Part shown: piece after piece, positions 36,562 through 45,644 of the stretch
How the letters are laid out: each line of letters starts with the position of its first letter
Numbering within the stretch: position 1 is the first letter of the stretch
Assembly (NCBI RefSeq): GCF_003555505.1
Contig: NZ_CP032152.1
Span: 1,535,001 to 1,599,000 of the forward strand
DNA length: 64,000 nt
Reading direction: 5' to 3'
Source of the DNA: Thermosynechococcus sichuanensis E542
GTDB taxonomy: Bacteria; Cyanobacteriota; Cyanobacteriia; Thermosynechococcales; Thermosynechococcaceae
The notes under the pieces: model-generated
What the model was told of the DNA's origin: nothing
What the model saw: only the letters and a program-made list of their open reading frames with translations
The model's database searches: none
Translations under genes and position numbers: made by a program

Positions 36562-37050
36562 ATGAGTGAACCACTAACGCGATCCGAATTGAGTCAAGTG
36601 TTGGATGCCATCCAAGGGATGCAGGCCAGTCTTCAGACCATAGAGAAAAAGCTGGATATTCACATTGCCACCAGTGGCGAGAGGTTCCAACGACTTGAGG
36701 ACAAAATTGATGCCGTTGAAGCGAAGTTAGAGCAGCGTATCAATGCTGTTGAGGCCAAACTGGAACAGCGTATCAATGCCGTTGAAGCGAAGCTAGAGCA
36801 GCGTATCAATGCTGTTGAGGCCAAACTGGAACAGCGTATCAATGCTGTTGAGGCGCAATTGTCGCAACGTATCAGCACTGTCGAGGGGCAATTAGGGCAG
36901 CGCATTGATACGGTGGAGGCCACATTGCAGCAAATTGTCAAACGGCAGGATGGAACCGATGCCCGTCTGTGGGGATTCTTAGTGACGCTGCTGGTGCTGG
37001 CTGCTGGCTTAATCACTAAGCTGCTGTTCTTTGACACGCCACGCCTTTGA
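36562..37050 (+). CDS. Coiled-coil membrane-tail protein with 11-residue repeats
   Basis: The 162-residue product has an N-terminal helix, then six consecutive 11-residue units of the form VEAKLEQRINA (about residues 53-118), giving a hendecad right-handed coiled coil, and a single membrane helix near the C-terminus (LWGFLVTLLVLAAGLITKLLFF). It resembles the many cyanobacterial tail-anchored coiled-coil proteins of unknown role. The DNA shows 33-bp units and a 66-bp duplication. ATG 36562 follows AAGGGGG-type purines. Confidence 0.7.
   Translation: MSEPLTRSELSQVLDAIQGMQASLQTIEKKLDIHIATSGERFQRLEDKIDAVEAKLEQRINAVEAKLEQRINAVEAKLEQRINAVEAKLEQRINAVEAQLSQRISTVEGQLGQRIDTVEATLQQIVKRQDGTDARLWGFLVTLLVLAAGLITKLLFFDTPRL
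36718..36915 (+). repeat. Tandem 33-bp repeats (six units)
   Basis: Six in-frame 33-bp units start at 36718, 36751, 36784, 36817, 36850 and 36883. Units 1-2 and 3-4 are nearly identical as a 66-bp pair, so a recent duplication of two units is likely; units 5-6 have diverged. Confidence 0.9.
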
Positions 37051-37078
37051 TGAAGTTTTGCGACTCCAGCCTAGCCCA

Positions 37079-39556
37079 TCAAAGCAAATAGGCGATTCCC
37101 CAAGCGAGAGCGATAATGCCTAGCCAAGGGTGCCACATTTGTCGCAGGGGCGATCGCGCAATCTTTTGACTGAGGAGTAAACTGGCAAGGGTACTGACGA
37201 CAAGTGTGGTCGTTTGCAGGAACCCGATCACCGCTGGATGGGCTTGCCAACTGGGTAAACTGGCTCCATCGAGGCCAAAGGTTGCAAAGGTTACGGGCAA
37301 CAACTGACCCGCCTCCCCCAGACCAAGGGGTAAATAATAGGCCAAATTGGCACCCAGCACCAAAGGCAGATACCCATAGGCCAAGCGCACAAAGGGCACT
37401 GAACCTTGTCGTTGCATCTGATGCCAACCCCATGCCAAGAGTCCCGGCAGAGCTAGGGCCACCACCGCAATCATCCCCTGTAACCAAAAATGAGCTTCTG
37501 TCAGTCCCAACCATGCCAAAAGCAGGGGTAAACGGTGTAGCACCACCGCCCCCAAGAGCAAAAACAGCAGGCAAACTTCCGCCGCCGTGGCCTCATGACT
37601 AGTCCAGAGATCAATGGCTGGCGGACGCAGATTCACTTCCACCGAGCGATGGGGGCAAGCCTTGAGACAGGTCATACACAAAACGCAGTTGCGGTTATCT
37701 GTCAGTTGAGCCGGATGGGAATAGACGGGACAGCCCCCCGTTTCTTGACCTTCGCCAAGGGCAGGACCGCCTTTGTAGCATTGGTAGGTTTGGCAACTAG
37801 CAGCACACACCCCCTGCTGTGCCCGCAATTCAAGAATGGAGAGTTTGCCAAAGAGGCCATTCATGCCACCAATGGGGCAGAGATAGCGACACCAAAAGCG
37901 GCGTTCATAAAGCTGGGAAAAAATCACGGCTCCCGCTGTAATCAAGATCAGCAGCCAACTGGATAGATAGGCGGTATTGGGTAAATCCCATAATTCCTCC
38001 CACAGCAGAATCACCGCAAAGAGGCCAAAGAGCACCCAGCCTCCCCAGCGTTCAGCTAGTTGACGCGGCCAAGGGCGTAGCTGGCGCGGCCAGATCTTCA
38101 GGGACAGCCTTTGCAGGACTTCGCCGTAGATCATAAAGGGACAAACCGCACACCAAATGCGCCCCAAAAAGGGAAAAATTAGCAATGAGACCGGCCACCA
38201 CCACGCCCAAAAGAGGTTCAGGGTAAAGTTGTGTGGGCGATCTTGGGGTCCCCAGAGACCAATGGCGACAATTAGGGGAAACAGCCAAAGGGTCAGGCCA
38301 TAGTTGAGGCGATCGGGCCACCACGGACTGCGTAGAAAGGCACGCAATTGGGGATAGGCATTGAGTAGGTTCCAACGAAATCGCCGTTGGCGCGATCGCT
38401 CCGGCCAAAAGACCTCTTCAGTGAGCAACTCCGCCCCGTCTGCTTGCACAAGGGCACGCTCCACTAGACTCGCCAACTCCCGCAGATTGCCGGGAAAATC
38501 ATAACTTTGCAGCCGTCGTAGGGCTTCGGGGGTGATTCGAGGCTTAGGAATGCCCCGTTGCCGGCAGTAGAGGGCAATATAGTAATTCACCAAGGCTTCA
38601 ATGTCCGCCTTTGTCACCCGCAGCGGTGGTACTTTAATTTGGTGGTGCACTAGGTCTTGGCAATCGCAGCCTTTCTTTTCGGCAATCAGGATCAATCGCC
38701 CCGGAAAGCGGCGGGGGAGTGCGGGGGGGTCAGCGACTGGTTCATAGGTCTGTTCCGCCACAAGGCGGCGCAGTTGCGGATAGAGGTGGGCGGGCCATTC
38801 ATGGACATTGTTGAGGATCAGGGTGCCCTCTGCGACCCAGTCAAGGAGACCGGGCTTCGTGGCTTTGCCAAAGAGTTCTGCCCCATTGGCGGATAAGGTG
38901 CCGCAGTTAAAACGAATTAGGGGCTGACGGCGATCGCGCGAGCCATAATGAATCAGTGCAGCAATATTGTCCTTTTCCAGACCCGGTTCACCAAAAATCA
39001 ATACCGGTTGGCGATCGCGAGCGGCCTCCTTAATCCCTTGGCGTAAACGCACCGCATAGCGACTACTCCCCACAATTCCCTGTTTCACTCGCGGCACAAG
39101 ATAGGGGCGCAACACTGCCTGCCGCTCCTGCTCATGGGCAAGATCACTGAGGGCACTTTGCAACTGCTGCGACACCTGTTGGCGGAGTTCAGGAAATTGA
39201 TCAGCCAATGGGGCAAACACCTCGCGGGGCAATGTCCACAGTTCACAGTCCGTGAGGGTAATTACTGTTTGCGGTGCCTGTTGCTCCAGCACCAGTTCTG
39301 GCCAGTGCAAGACCGTTCCCGGTAAAAGTGTCGTCACAGTGGCGGGGCGATCGCGGGTGGTGTGGTAGGCCTCCAATTCTCCTGATCGCAGGATGATTAG
39401 ATGGGTTACCGGTGTGTCTTCAAGGACAATACGGCGATTGGCTGCAATCGATTCTGTGCGTAGGGCAGCAGCGATCGCCTCTAATGCTTCCAAAGAAAGC
39501 GATTTGAAGGGAGTATGGGTTTGCAGCCAACTCAGGCGATCGATCATCGAGGGCAC
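37079..39556 (-). CDS. CNB domain, degenerate sigma-54-type AAA+ and membrane 4Fe-4S polyferredoxin fusion
   Basis: The 825-residue product joins three parts. Residues about 10-135 form a cyclic-nucleotide-binding-type domain. Residues about 155-390 resemble the AAA+ domain of sigma-54 activators (ELFG at 227-230, DFPGNLREL at 353-361), but Walker A reads GEPGLEKD (189-196), Walker B ends in LNN instead of LDE, and the GAFTGA loop is deleted. From about 415 there are membrane helices with C469-x2-C472-P, C556-x3-C560-P and the 4Fe-4S motif C624-x2-C627-x2-C630-x3-C634-P, as in NapH/NosR/CcoG-type polyferredoxins. Cyanobacteria have no sigma-54, so the AAA+ part is probably a signalling scaffold. 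A membrane redox sensor or electron-transfer protein is inferred. Confidence 0.85.
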   Translation of the reverse strand: MPSMIDRLSWLQTHTPFKSLSLEALEAIAAALRTESIAANRRIVLEDTPVTHLIILRSGELEAYHTTRDRPATVTTLLPGTVLHWPELVLEQQAPQTVITLTDCELWTLPREVFAPLADQFPELRQQVSQQLQSALSDLAHEQERQAVLRPYLVPRVKQGIVGSSRYAVRLRQGIKEAARDRQPVLIFGEPGLEKDNIAALIHYGSRDRRQPLIRFNCGTLSANGAELFGKATKPGLLDWVAEGTLILNNVHEWPAHLYPQLRRLVAEQTYEPVADPPALPRRFPGRLILIAEKKGCDCQDLVHHQIKVPPLRVTKADIEALVNYYIALYCRQRGIPKPRITPEALRRLQSYDFPGNLRELASLVERALVQADGAELLTEEVFWPERSRQRRFRWNLLNAYPQLRAFLRSPWWPDRLNYGLTLWLFPLIVAIGLWGPQDRPHNFTLNLFWAWWWPVSLLIFPFLGRIWCAVCPFMIYGEVLQRLSLKIWPRQLRPWPRQLAERWGGWVLFGLFAVILLWEELWDLPNTAYLSSWLLILITAGAVIFSQLYERRFWCRYLCPIGGMNGLFGKLSILELRAQQGVCAASCQTYQCYKGGPALGEGQETGGCPVYSHPAQLTDNRNCVLCMTCLKACPHRSVEVNLRPPAIDLWTSHEATAAEVCLLFLLLGAVVLHRLPLLLAWLGLTEAHFWLQGMIAVVALALPGLLAWGWHQMQRQGSVPFVRLAYGYLPLVLGANLAYYLPLGLGEAGQLLPVTFATFGLDGASLPSWQAHPAVIGFLQTTTLVVSTLASLLLSQKIARSPLRQMWHPWLGIIALAWGIAYLL

Positions 39557-39686
39557 CCTCCAACAAAATTAGTGATGAGGAAACACCTCACTAGCTATGG
39601 CTCAGTTCCCCTACCAAACTGCGCTAGGATTGTAAAGGTTTCTTACGCTCCTCAACGCTCTATTACAAAACCCGCAGGAAGTCGCT

Positions 39687-41477
39687 ATGAGTCTGCCGAT
39701 TCGTAATGTTGCCATTATCGCCCACGTTGACCACGGCAAAACCACTCTGGTGGATGCCCTGCTGCGTCAGTCAGGTACCTTTCGTGAAGGGGAAGATATT
39801 CCCGAGTGCGTGATGGACTCCAATGATCTGGAGCGCGAGCGCGGCATTACGATTCTGGCCAAGAATACAGCGGTTCGCTACAAAGACTTGACGATTAACA
39901 TTGTGGATACCCCTGGCCACGCCGATTTTGGCGGTGAAGTGGAGCGCGTCCTTGGCATGGTGGAGGGTTGTCTGCTGATTGTGGATGCCAATGAAGGGCC
40001 GATGCCCCAGACGCGGTTTGTCCTCAAAAAGGCTCTTGAAAAAGGTCTGCGCCCCATTGTGGTTGTCAATAAAATTGACCGGCCTCAGGCAGAACCCTAC
40101 AAGGCCATTGATAAGGTCTTGGACTTATTTATTGAACTGGGGGCGGATGACGATCAGTGTGAGTTTCCCTATCTGTTTGCTTCGGGCTTGGCGGGCTACG
40201 CAAAAACGGCTCTAGACGAAGAGGGCAAAGATATGCAACCCCTCTTTGAGGCCATTGTCCGCCATATTCCACCGCCAGTGGGCAGTCCCGATGCGCCGCT
40301 GCAACTTCAGGTCACAACCTTGGATTACTCGGAGTACTTAGGGCGAATTGTCATTGGCAAAATCCACAATGGTACGGTGCAGGTGGGGCAGCAGGCGGCC
40401 TTGGTCAAGGATAACGGCCAAATTGTCAAGGCAAAGATTACCAAACTCTTGGGCTTTGAGGGACTGAAGCGGATTGAATTGGAAACGGCAAGTGCCGGCA
40501 ATATTGTGGCGATCGCGGGCTTTAGTGATGCCAACATTGGCGAAACCATCACTGACCCCAACAACCCCCAAGCCCTGCCCCTGATCAAAGTGGATGAACC
40601 AACCCTGCAAATGACCTTTGCGGTCAATGACTCCCCCTTTGCAGGTCAGGAGGGAACCTTTGTTACCTCGCGGCAATTGCGCGATCGCCTCTTTCGGGAA
40701 CTGGAAACCAACGTGGCGCTGCGGGTCGAAGAAACCGACTCCCCCGATCGCTTTGCCGTTTCTGGTCGGGGTGAATTGCACCTTGGCATTCTCATTGAAA
40801 CGATGCGCCGCGAAGGCTATGAATTCCAGGTGTCTCAGCCACAGGTGATCTACCGTGAAGTGAATGGTCAGCCCTGCGAACCCTATGAATGTTTAGTGCT
40901 GGACGTTCCCGATGAAGCTGTTGGTGGCTGTATTGAGCGTTTAGGCCAGCGACGCGGCGAAATGCAGGATATGCAGGTGGGGGGCAATGGTCGGACGCAA
41001 CTGGAGTTTGTCATTCCAGCGCGGGGTCTGATTGGTTTTCGTGGCGAATTTATGCGCCTAACCCGCGGCGAAGGGATTATGAACCACAGCTTTTTGGACT
41101 ATCGTCCCTTGGCAGGTGAAATTAGCACCCGTCGCAATGGCGTCTTAATTGCCTTTGAGGAGGGCACGGCCACCTTCTATGCCCTGAAAAACGCCGAAGA
41201 TCGTGGTGTCTTTTTCATTACCCCCGGCACCAAAGTCTATAAAGGCATGATTGTCGGTGAGCACAATCGTCCCCAAGACCTTGAAATTAACGTCTGCAAA
41301 GCCAAACAACTCACCAACTTCCGCTCCTCAACGGGGGATGAACTGGTGCAACTGCAAGCCCCCGTGGAAATGAGCCTAGAGCGGGCACTAGAGTACATTG
41401 GCCCCGACGAACTGGTGGAGGTGACGCCTAAGTCCATCCGGCTGAGGAAAATGAGCAGGAAGCTGGCACGCCGCTAA
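39687..41477 (+). CDS. typA: GTP-binding protein TypA/BipA
   Basis: BipA is a ribosome-associated translational GTPase needed under stress, including cold. The 596-residue product has the G1 motif AHVDHGKTT, the effector region [13 protein letters not shown]3 [16 protein letters not shown]4 NKIDRP, EF-G-like domains III and V, and the BipA-specific C-terminal region ([47 protein letters not shown]). Its stop overlaps the start of the DUF3593 gene (TAATG). Confidence 0.97.
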   Translation: MSLPIRNVAIIAHVDHGKTTLVDALLRQSGTFREGEDIPECVMDSNDLERERGITILAKNTAVRYKDLTINIVDTPGHADFGGEVERVLGMVEGCLLIVDANEGPMPQTRFVLKKALEKGLRPIVVVNKIDRPQAEPYKAIDKVLDLFIELGADDDQCEFPYLFASGLAGYAKTALDEEGKDMQPLFEAIVRHIPPPVGSPDAPLQLQVTTLDYSEYLGRIVIGKIHNGTVQVGQQAALVKDNGQIVKAKITKLLGFEGLKRIELETASAGNIVAIAGFSDANIGETITDPNNPQALPLIKVDEPTLQMTFAVNDSPFAGQEGTFVTSRQLRDRLFRELETNVALRVEETDSPDRFAVSGRGELHLGILIETMRREGYEFQVSQPQVIYREVNGQPCEPYECLVLDVPDEAVGGCIERLGQRRGEMQDMQVGGNGRTQLEFVIPARGLIGFRGEFMRLTRGEGIMNHSFLDYRPLAGEISTRRNGVLIAFEEGTATFYALKNAEDRGVFFITPGTKVYKGMIVGEHNRPQDLEINVCKAKQLTNFRSSTGDELVQLQAPVEMSLERALEYIGPDELVEVTPKSIRLRKMSRKLARR

Positions 41478-41755
41478 TGCTTACCAATACCTTTTTTGCC
41501 CTCTCGCTGTTTCCCTATTTGGGGTTTTTGTACTTCATGACCCGCAACCCCAATACCCCCCGTCTAGCCCTCATTGGCTTCTATGGGACACTGGTCTTTG
41601 TCGCGGTCACGATTCCAGCGGGACTCTATGCCCAAAAGGTCTATGGCACAACCCTCGCCAATGTGGACGGGTTGCACGGGGGAGCAGAATTTTTTCTGAC
41701 CTTCGCCAATATCCTCATTGCCTTGGGCTTTCGCCGCGCCCTCAAAGAATCTTGA
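41477..41755 (+). CDS. DUF3593 membrane protein
   Basis: The 92-residue product has three hydrophobic segments (about 4-22, 32-51, 72-88) and matches the cyanobacterial and plastid DUF3593 family (FALSLFPYLGFLYFMTRN; GFYGTLVFVAVTIPAGLYA). Its function is unknown. The start codon overlaps the typA stop in TAATG, so translation is probably coupled to typA. Confidence 0.8.
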   Translation: MLTNTFFALSLFPYLGFLYFMTRNPNTPRLALIGFYGTLVFVAVTIPAGLYAQKVYGTTLANVDGLHGGAEFFLTFANILIALGFRRALKES

Positions 41756-41802
41756 TAACAGCCCTTTTCTGAAATATAGCTATTCCAATAAAGAATGAGA
41801 CA

Positions 41803-42095
41803 TTATCCGGCATAGTAGTTGGGAATGATCCCAGTAAGAGAGCTGTTTGACCCTGCATACATCCGCGCTCGCTTCAACCCCCTAAAATCATGCTCAATCA
41901 CATTCAAATCACGAGAGTATTTTGTTCTTGGTAACGCATCTGTTTTTTTGCGGGTAACGTCTATCTGGTCGAGGGCATAACTAATCGTGGAAACTTGTAC
42001 CCCGAATCGCTGGGCACGGTCGATTTGCATGAGCAAGACATCGCCTTTTTCCTCCTTTAATGTATCCCATAGGTCAGAAAAGAGTTGTGTGTACC
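41803..42095 (-). pseudogene. Remnant of an IS630-family transposase
   Basis: The open frame keeps a helix-turn-helix piece (RAQRFGVQVSTISYALDQI then VTRKKT) joined directly to the C-terminal end of an IS630/Tc1-type transposase (KYSRDLNVIEHDFRGLKRAR, where the family reads YSPDLNPIEH and the Glu is the last DDE residue). About 200 central residues with the two catalytic Asp are deleted. The frame stays open to about 42095, where a terminal-repeat-like sequence of another element begins. Confidence 0.75.
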
Positions 42096-42113
42096 CAGAA
42101 GTGTTGAATCCTG
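42096..42113 (+). repeat. Stray copy of an IS end
   Basis: CAGAAGTGTTGAATCCTG is identical over 18 bases to the right end (inverted) of the 278-bp element at 44983-45260. It lies at the 3' boundary of the first beta-helix gene and at the edge of the IS630 remnant. Confidence 0.7.
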
Positions 42114-42117
42114 TCCC

Positions 42118-44889
42118 TCAAACTCCGTTCAATACTTGTGCATCTCCATTATCATAAACTTCACAACGATGGATTTTAGGATGACTATTTTGATCTTGAA
42201 TGTAGATTCCTGCTCCAGTATTTCCCCAAATGTTGCAGTCTTCAATCACACCACTGGCACCATCATGGATGAAGATTCCACCTGTTTTTCCCTCATGAAT
42301 CTGACAACGACGGATGGTGGGGTTGCTGTTGGCATTTCTAATCTCAACTCCCGCGAAAGCATTTCCCCAAATGTTGCAGTCTTCAATCACACCACTGGCA
42401 CCATCATGGATGAAGATTCCACTTGTTTTTCCCTCATGAATCTGACAACGACGGATGGTGGGGTTGCTGTTGGCATCTCTAATCCCAACTCCTGCGAAAG
42501 CATTGCCCCAAATGTTGCAGTCTTCAATCACACCACTGGCACCTGCACCAATGCCAATTCCACCTTGTTTTCCCTCATGAATCTGACAACGACGGATGGT
42601 GGGGTTGCTGTTGGCATCGAAAATCCCAACTCCTAGGTGAGCATTGCCCCAAATGTTGCAGTCTTCAATCACACCACTGGCACCTTTACTAATGCCAATT
42701 CCACCTCCTTGTCCTTCATGAATCTGACAACGACGGATGGTGGGGTTGCTGTTGGCATCGCTAATCCAAACTCCTGCCTCATTATTGCCCCAAATGTTAC
42801 ATTCTTCAATCACACCACTGGCACCTTCACCAATGCCAATTCCAACTCCTTGTCCCTCATGAATCTCACAACGACGGATGGTGGGGTTGCTGTTGGCATC
42901 GCCAATCTCAACTCCTGCGACAGCATTGCCCCAAATGTTACATTCTTCAATCACACCACTGGCACCTTCACCAATGCCAATTCCAACTCCTTGTCCCTCA
43001 TGAATCTCACAACGACGGATTGTGGGGTTGCTGTTGGCATCGCTAATCTCAACTCCTACGACAGCATTGCCCCAAATGTTACATTCTTCAATCACACCAC
43101 TGGCACCATCATGGATGAAGATTCCACTTTGTTTTCCCTCATGAATCTCACAACGACGGATTGTGGGGTTGCTGTTGGCATCACTAATCCCAACTTCTGC
43201 GAGAGCATTGCCCCAAATGTTGCAGTCTTCAATCACACCACTGGCACCTTCACCAATGATAATTCCAACTTCTTGTCCCTCATGAATCTCACAACGACGG
43301 ATTGTGGGATTGCTGTTGGCATCGCTAATCCCAACTCCTACGACAGCATTGCCCCAAATGTTGCAGTCTTCAATCACACCACTGGCACCATCATGGATGA
43401 AGATTCCACTTGTTTTTCCCTCATGAATCTGACAACGACGGATGGTGGGGTTGCTGTTGGCATCTCTAATCCTAACTCCTGCGAAAGCATTGCCCCAAAT
43501 GTTGCAGTCTTCAATCACACCACTGGCACCCTCACCAATCAAAATTCCATATTGTTCTCCCTCATGAATCTCACAACCACGGATTGTGGGGTTGCTGTTG
43601 GCATCGCTAATCTCAACTCCTACGACAGCATTGCCCCAAATGTTGCAGTCTTCAATCACACCACTGGCACCATCATGGATGAAGATTCCACTTGTTTTTC
43701 CCTCATGAATCTCACAACCACGGATGGTGGGGTTGCTGTTGGCATCGCTAATCCCAACTCCTACGACAGCATTGCCCCAAATGTTGCAGTCTTCAATCAC
43801 ACCACTGGCACCATCATGGATGAAGATTCCACTTGTTTTTCCCTCATGAATCTGACAACGACGGATGGTGGGGTTACTGTTGGCATCTCTAATCCTAACT
43901 CCTGCGAAAGCATTGCCCCAAATGTTGCAGTCTTCAATCACACCACTGGCACCCTCACCAATCAAAATTCCACTTGTTTTTCCCTCATGAATCTGACAAC
44001 GACGGATGGTGGGGTTGCTGTTGGCATGGATAATCCCAACTCCTGCGAGAGCATTGCCCCAAATGTTACATTCTTCAATCACACCACTGGCACCCTCATA
44101 GATGAGGATTCCTGCACTTTTGCTTTCATGGATATGGCAGCGGCGGATCACAGGATTGGTTCCTGAATTCTTAATAATAACTCCTACAAATGAACTGGAC
44201 TGAATGTCACAATCTTCTAAAATTAAACGACCTTGCTGAATATCTACGCAGGCATTCTCGCCATCATGGGTTGTTCTCAGGGTTAAATTGGCAACGCGGG
44301 CATTCGTAGTTTGCATCAAAATACAGGCGCTATCCTCAGTAACAAGAACGATCTCTGCTACTGGACCATCGCCAATAATTTCAACAGGTTTATTCAAAAT
44401 AAGACTTTCATGATACTGCCCCGGCTTGATGATAATTGTGCTGCCTGCGGGTACTGATGCGAGAGCCTCACGAATACTGCGGTAATCAGCACTGCCATAG
44501 GGGGCAACAGTCACTTGAGTCGTTTGCGGGGAAGTGACCTTGGATTGTGAGGGCGTGACCGAGATTGAGCGATCAGTACTGACTTGTCCAGAAATCCCCA
44601 GAGCAAAGGCCCAAGCTGACACCCCCAAGTGAGCTACTTCTTCCTGCAAGCCCGTTTCATGCATTAGAACCTGAGTCAAGCGACTAACCAGTAGAGCTGG
44701 ATCGCTCTGGCTATCCTGTAGCAGTTTTGTGGCGATACCCTGTTCTTGAGCAAGGATGACTGTGTTGACTTGCCAAGGTGGCAATTGATGGCACAAATCC
44801 CTGAGCAGAGCTTGCAGTTGGGTAGGACGATTGAGGAGGCTGCTATCCTTTTGCAGTTGCTGCCGCAGAATGTCGCTTATTGTGGTCAT
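42118..44889 (-). CDS. Right-handed beta-helix repeat protein, copy 1 (14 units)
   Basis: The 923-residue product has a helical N-terminal domain (about 1-105: TTISDILRQQLQKDSS, QLQALLRDLCHQLPPWQ), a low-complexity Ser/Thr linker, a pectate-lyase/DUF1565-like opening (YRSIREALASVPAGSTIIIKPGQYHES) and 14 copies of a 47-residue unit of form GASGVIEDCNIWGN-x3-GV-x-I-x2-AN-SNPTIRRCQIHEG-x3-GI-x-I. Each unit makes two coils of a parallel beta-helix with Cys at the same place in each coil. No signal peptide is seen, so it is probably cytoplasmic. ATG 44889 is preferred to a TTG five codons upstream. It is near-identical in its N-terminal third to copy 2. Confidence 0.85.
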   Translation of the reverse strand: MTTISDILRQQLQKDSSLLNRPTQLQALLRDLCHQLPPWQVNTVILAQEQGIATKLLQDSQSDPALLVSRLTQVLMHETGLQEEVAHLGVSAWAFALGISGQVSTDRSISVTPSQSKVTSPQTTQVTVAPYGSADYRSIREALASVPAGSTIIIKPGQYHESLILNKPVEIIGDGPVAEIVLVTEDSACILMQTTNARVANLTLRTTHDGENACVDIQQGRLILEDCDIQSSSFVGVIIKNSGTNPVIRRCHIHESKSAGILIYEGASGVIEECNIWGNALAGVGIIHANSNPTIRRCQIHEGKTSGILIGEGASGVIEDCNIWGNAFAGVRIRDANSNPTIRRCQIHEGKTSGIFIHDGASGVIEDCNIWGNAVVGVGISDANSNPTIRGCEIHEGKTSGIFIHDGASGVIEDCNIWGNAVVGVEISDANSNPTIRGCEIHEGEQYGILIGEGASGVIEDCNIWGNAFAGVRIRDANSNPTIRRCQIHEGKTSGIFIHDGASGVIEDCNIWGNAVVGVGISDANSNPTIRRCEIHEGQEVGIIIGEGASGVIEDCNIWGNALAEVGISDANSNPTIRRCEIHEGKQSGIFIHDGASGVIEECNIWGNAVVGVEISDANSNPTIRRCEIHEGQGVGIGIGEGASGVIEECNIWGNAVAGVEIGDANSNPTIRRCEIHEGQGVGIGIGEGASGVIEECNIWGNNEAGVWISDANSNPTIRRCQIHEGQGGGIGISKGASGVIEDCNIWGNAHLGVGIFDANSNPTIRRCQIHEGKQGGIGIGAGASGVIEDCNIWGNAFAGVGIRDANSNPTIRRCQIHEGKTSGIFIHDGASGVIEDCNIWGNAFAGVEIRNANSNPTIRRCQIHEGKTGGIFIHDGASGVIEDCNIWGNTGAGIYIQDQNSHPKIHRCEVYDNGDAQVLNGV
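42121..44094 (-). repeat. 141-bp tandem repeat array of copy 1
   Basis: Fourteen in-register 141-bp units run from 44094 down to 42121; first and last unit starts differ by exactly 13 x 141. Variation is concentrated in the three codons after NIWGN and the codons around the second coil turn, while the rest is nearly fixed. Confidence 0.95.
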
Positions 44890-44904
44890 TGATAAAGATG
44901 GCAA

Positions 44905-45325
44905 ATGTTTTATGTTAATCTATCAAGCCTAGCTTACCAAAAAAATTGGGTCTAAAGGGCGGCTTTATCTATTCCTCTAGGGGCAGAAGTGTTGAACGAC
45001 AGTTTGAAGGGGTAGAAAAAAGGGAAGAAATGTCGTATTCTTCCCTTAAAAGTTGAATGGGTTTAGTGTGACGGAGAATTTAACGAGTGAGGCGGTCAGG
45101 CATGACATCAGTTTTCGAGAAGAAGTGATAAAAATGATTCCCGATAATGCCGTAGCAATAATGGATGCGGTGTTCCATAGTGCATTGGAGCTTTGATTGG
45201 CAGCCAGAGCTACGTGTGGCTTAAAATGTTAGGTTGTGTTGCAGGATTCAACACTTCTGCTGTTTGACGGATTAAAGTATTTTTGTTAGATTAAGACGAA
45301 CTTTTTGTTAAGAAGTTTCACACCT
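44905..45325. other. Intergenic region between copy 1 and the 54-codon gene
   Basis: The first about 78 bases (44905-44982) are the upstream region of copy 1 and are nearly identical to those upstream of copy 2 (48021-48098), so they probably carry the promoter of both. The rest is the 278-bp inverted-repeat element and 65 bases of A/T-rich DNA before the small gene. Confidence 0.6.
44983..45260. mobile_element. 278-bp element with 14-bp terminal inverted repeats (MITE-like, IS4-type relic)
   Basis: GCAGAAGTGTTGAA at 44983-44996 is matched by its exact reverse complement at 45247-45260. Inside, a + strand frame reads DISFREEVIKMIPDNAVAIMDAVF, resembling the segment before the second catalytic Asp of IS4-type transposases, with the usual DRGF changed to DAVF and a stop soon after. 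It looks like an internally deleted insertion sequence that cannot move by itself. No clear target duplication was seen. Confidence 0.6.
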
Positions 45326-45490
45326 ATGAGCCTGCGCCAGTATGTTGTGCTTTACAAGCTGCCAGGTGATCAAGTGCGATCGCCTCGGAAGCAGGTTATC
45401 GAAGCTAATAGCCCTAGCGATGCTGTCAAGGTTTTCAAAAGCATGATGCCTGAGGCAATTGTCCTAGGCCAGCCACAACTCCTTCGCTAA
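45326..45490 (+). CDS. Small unrecognised protein (54 aa)
   Basis: The product (MSLRQYVVLYKLPGDQVRSP at the start) has a beta-alpha-beta look: VVLYKLP, then SPSDAVKVFKSMMP and EAIVLGQPQLLR. No family recognised. It contains a HIP1 octamer near 45376, unlike the flanking repeat genes, so it may be older in the chromosome than they are. The ATG at 45326 is chosen over an upstream in-frame codon. It is flanked by the inverted-repeat element and copy 2. Confidence 0.55.
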   Translation: MSLRQYVVLYKLPGDQVRSPRKQVIEANSPSDAVKVFKSMMPEAIVLGQPQLLR

Positions 45491-45505
45491 AGAGACAATG
45501 TTCGT

Positions 45506-45548
45506 AGGCGCAGGTACCCTTGACAAGGTGGACTTTCGACTTGCGCCT
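45506..45548. other. Imperfect stem-loop between the small gene and copy 2
   Basis: AGGCGCA (45506-45512) and TGCGCCT (45542-45548) could pair around a 29-base loop that holds a smaller CCTT/AAGG stem. There is no T run after it, so it is not a typical terminator. The remaining bases to 45644 show no gene. Confidence 0.3.
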
Positions 45549-45644
45549 CATCTATTTGAACTCTTTGCACGGTCTTTAACAATGTTGAAGTCTTCCATCC
45601 CTGTGTAGTTCAGGCGCTACAAAATTATCATTGCTCACCTTACT

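Noticed and set aside
36279-36569. Open frame running through tRNA-Tyr
   Set aside because: Its first third is the tRNA gene itself and the rest has no recognisable sequence.
42637-44166. Long open frame antisense to beta-helix copy 1 (509 codons)
   Set aside because: The repeat period is a multiple of three and its antisense frame has no stop, so the frame is a by-product of the array. It has no leading ribosome-binding site and no family resemblance.
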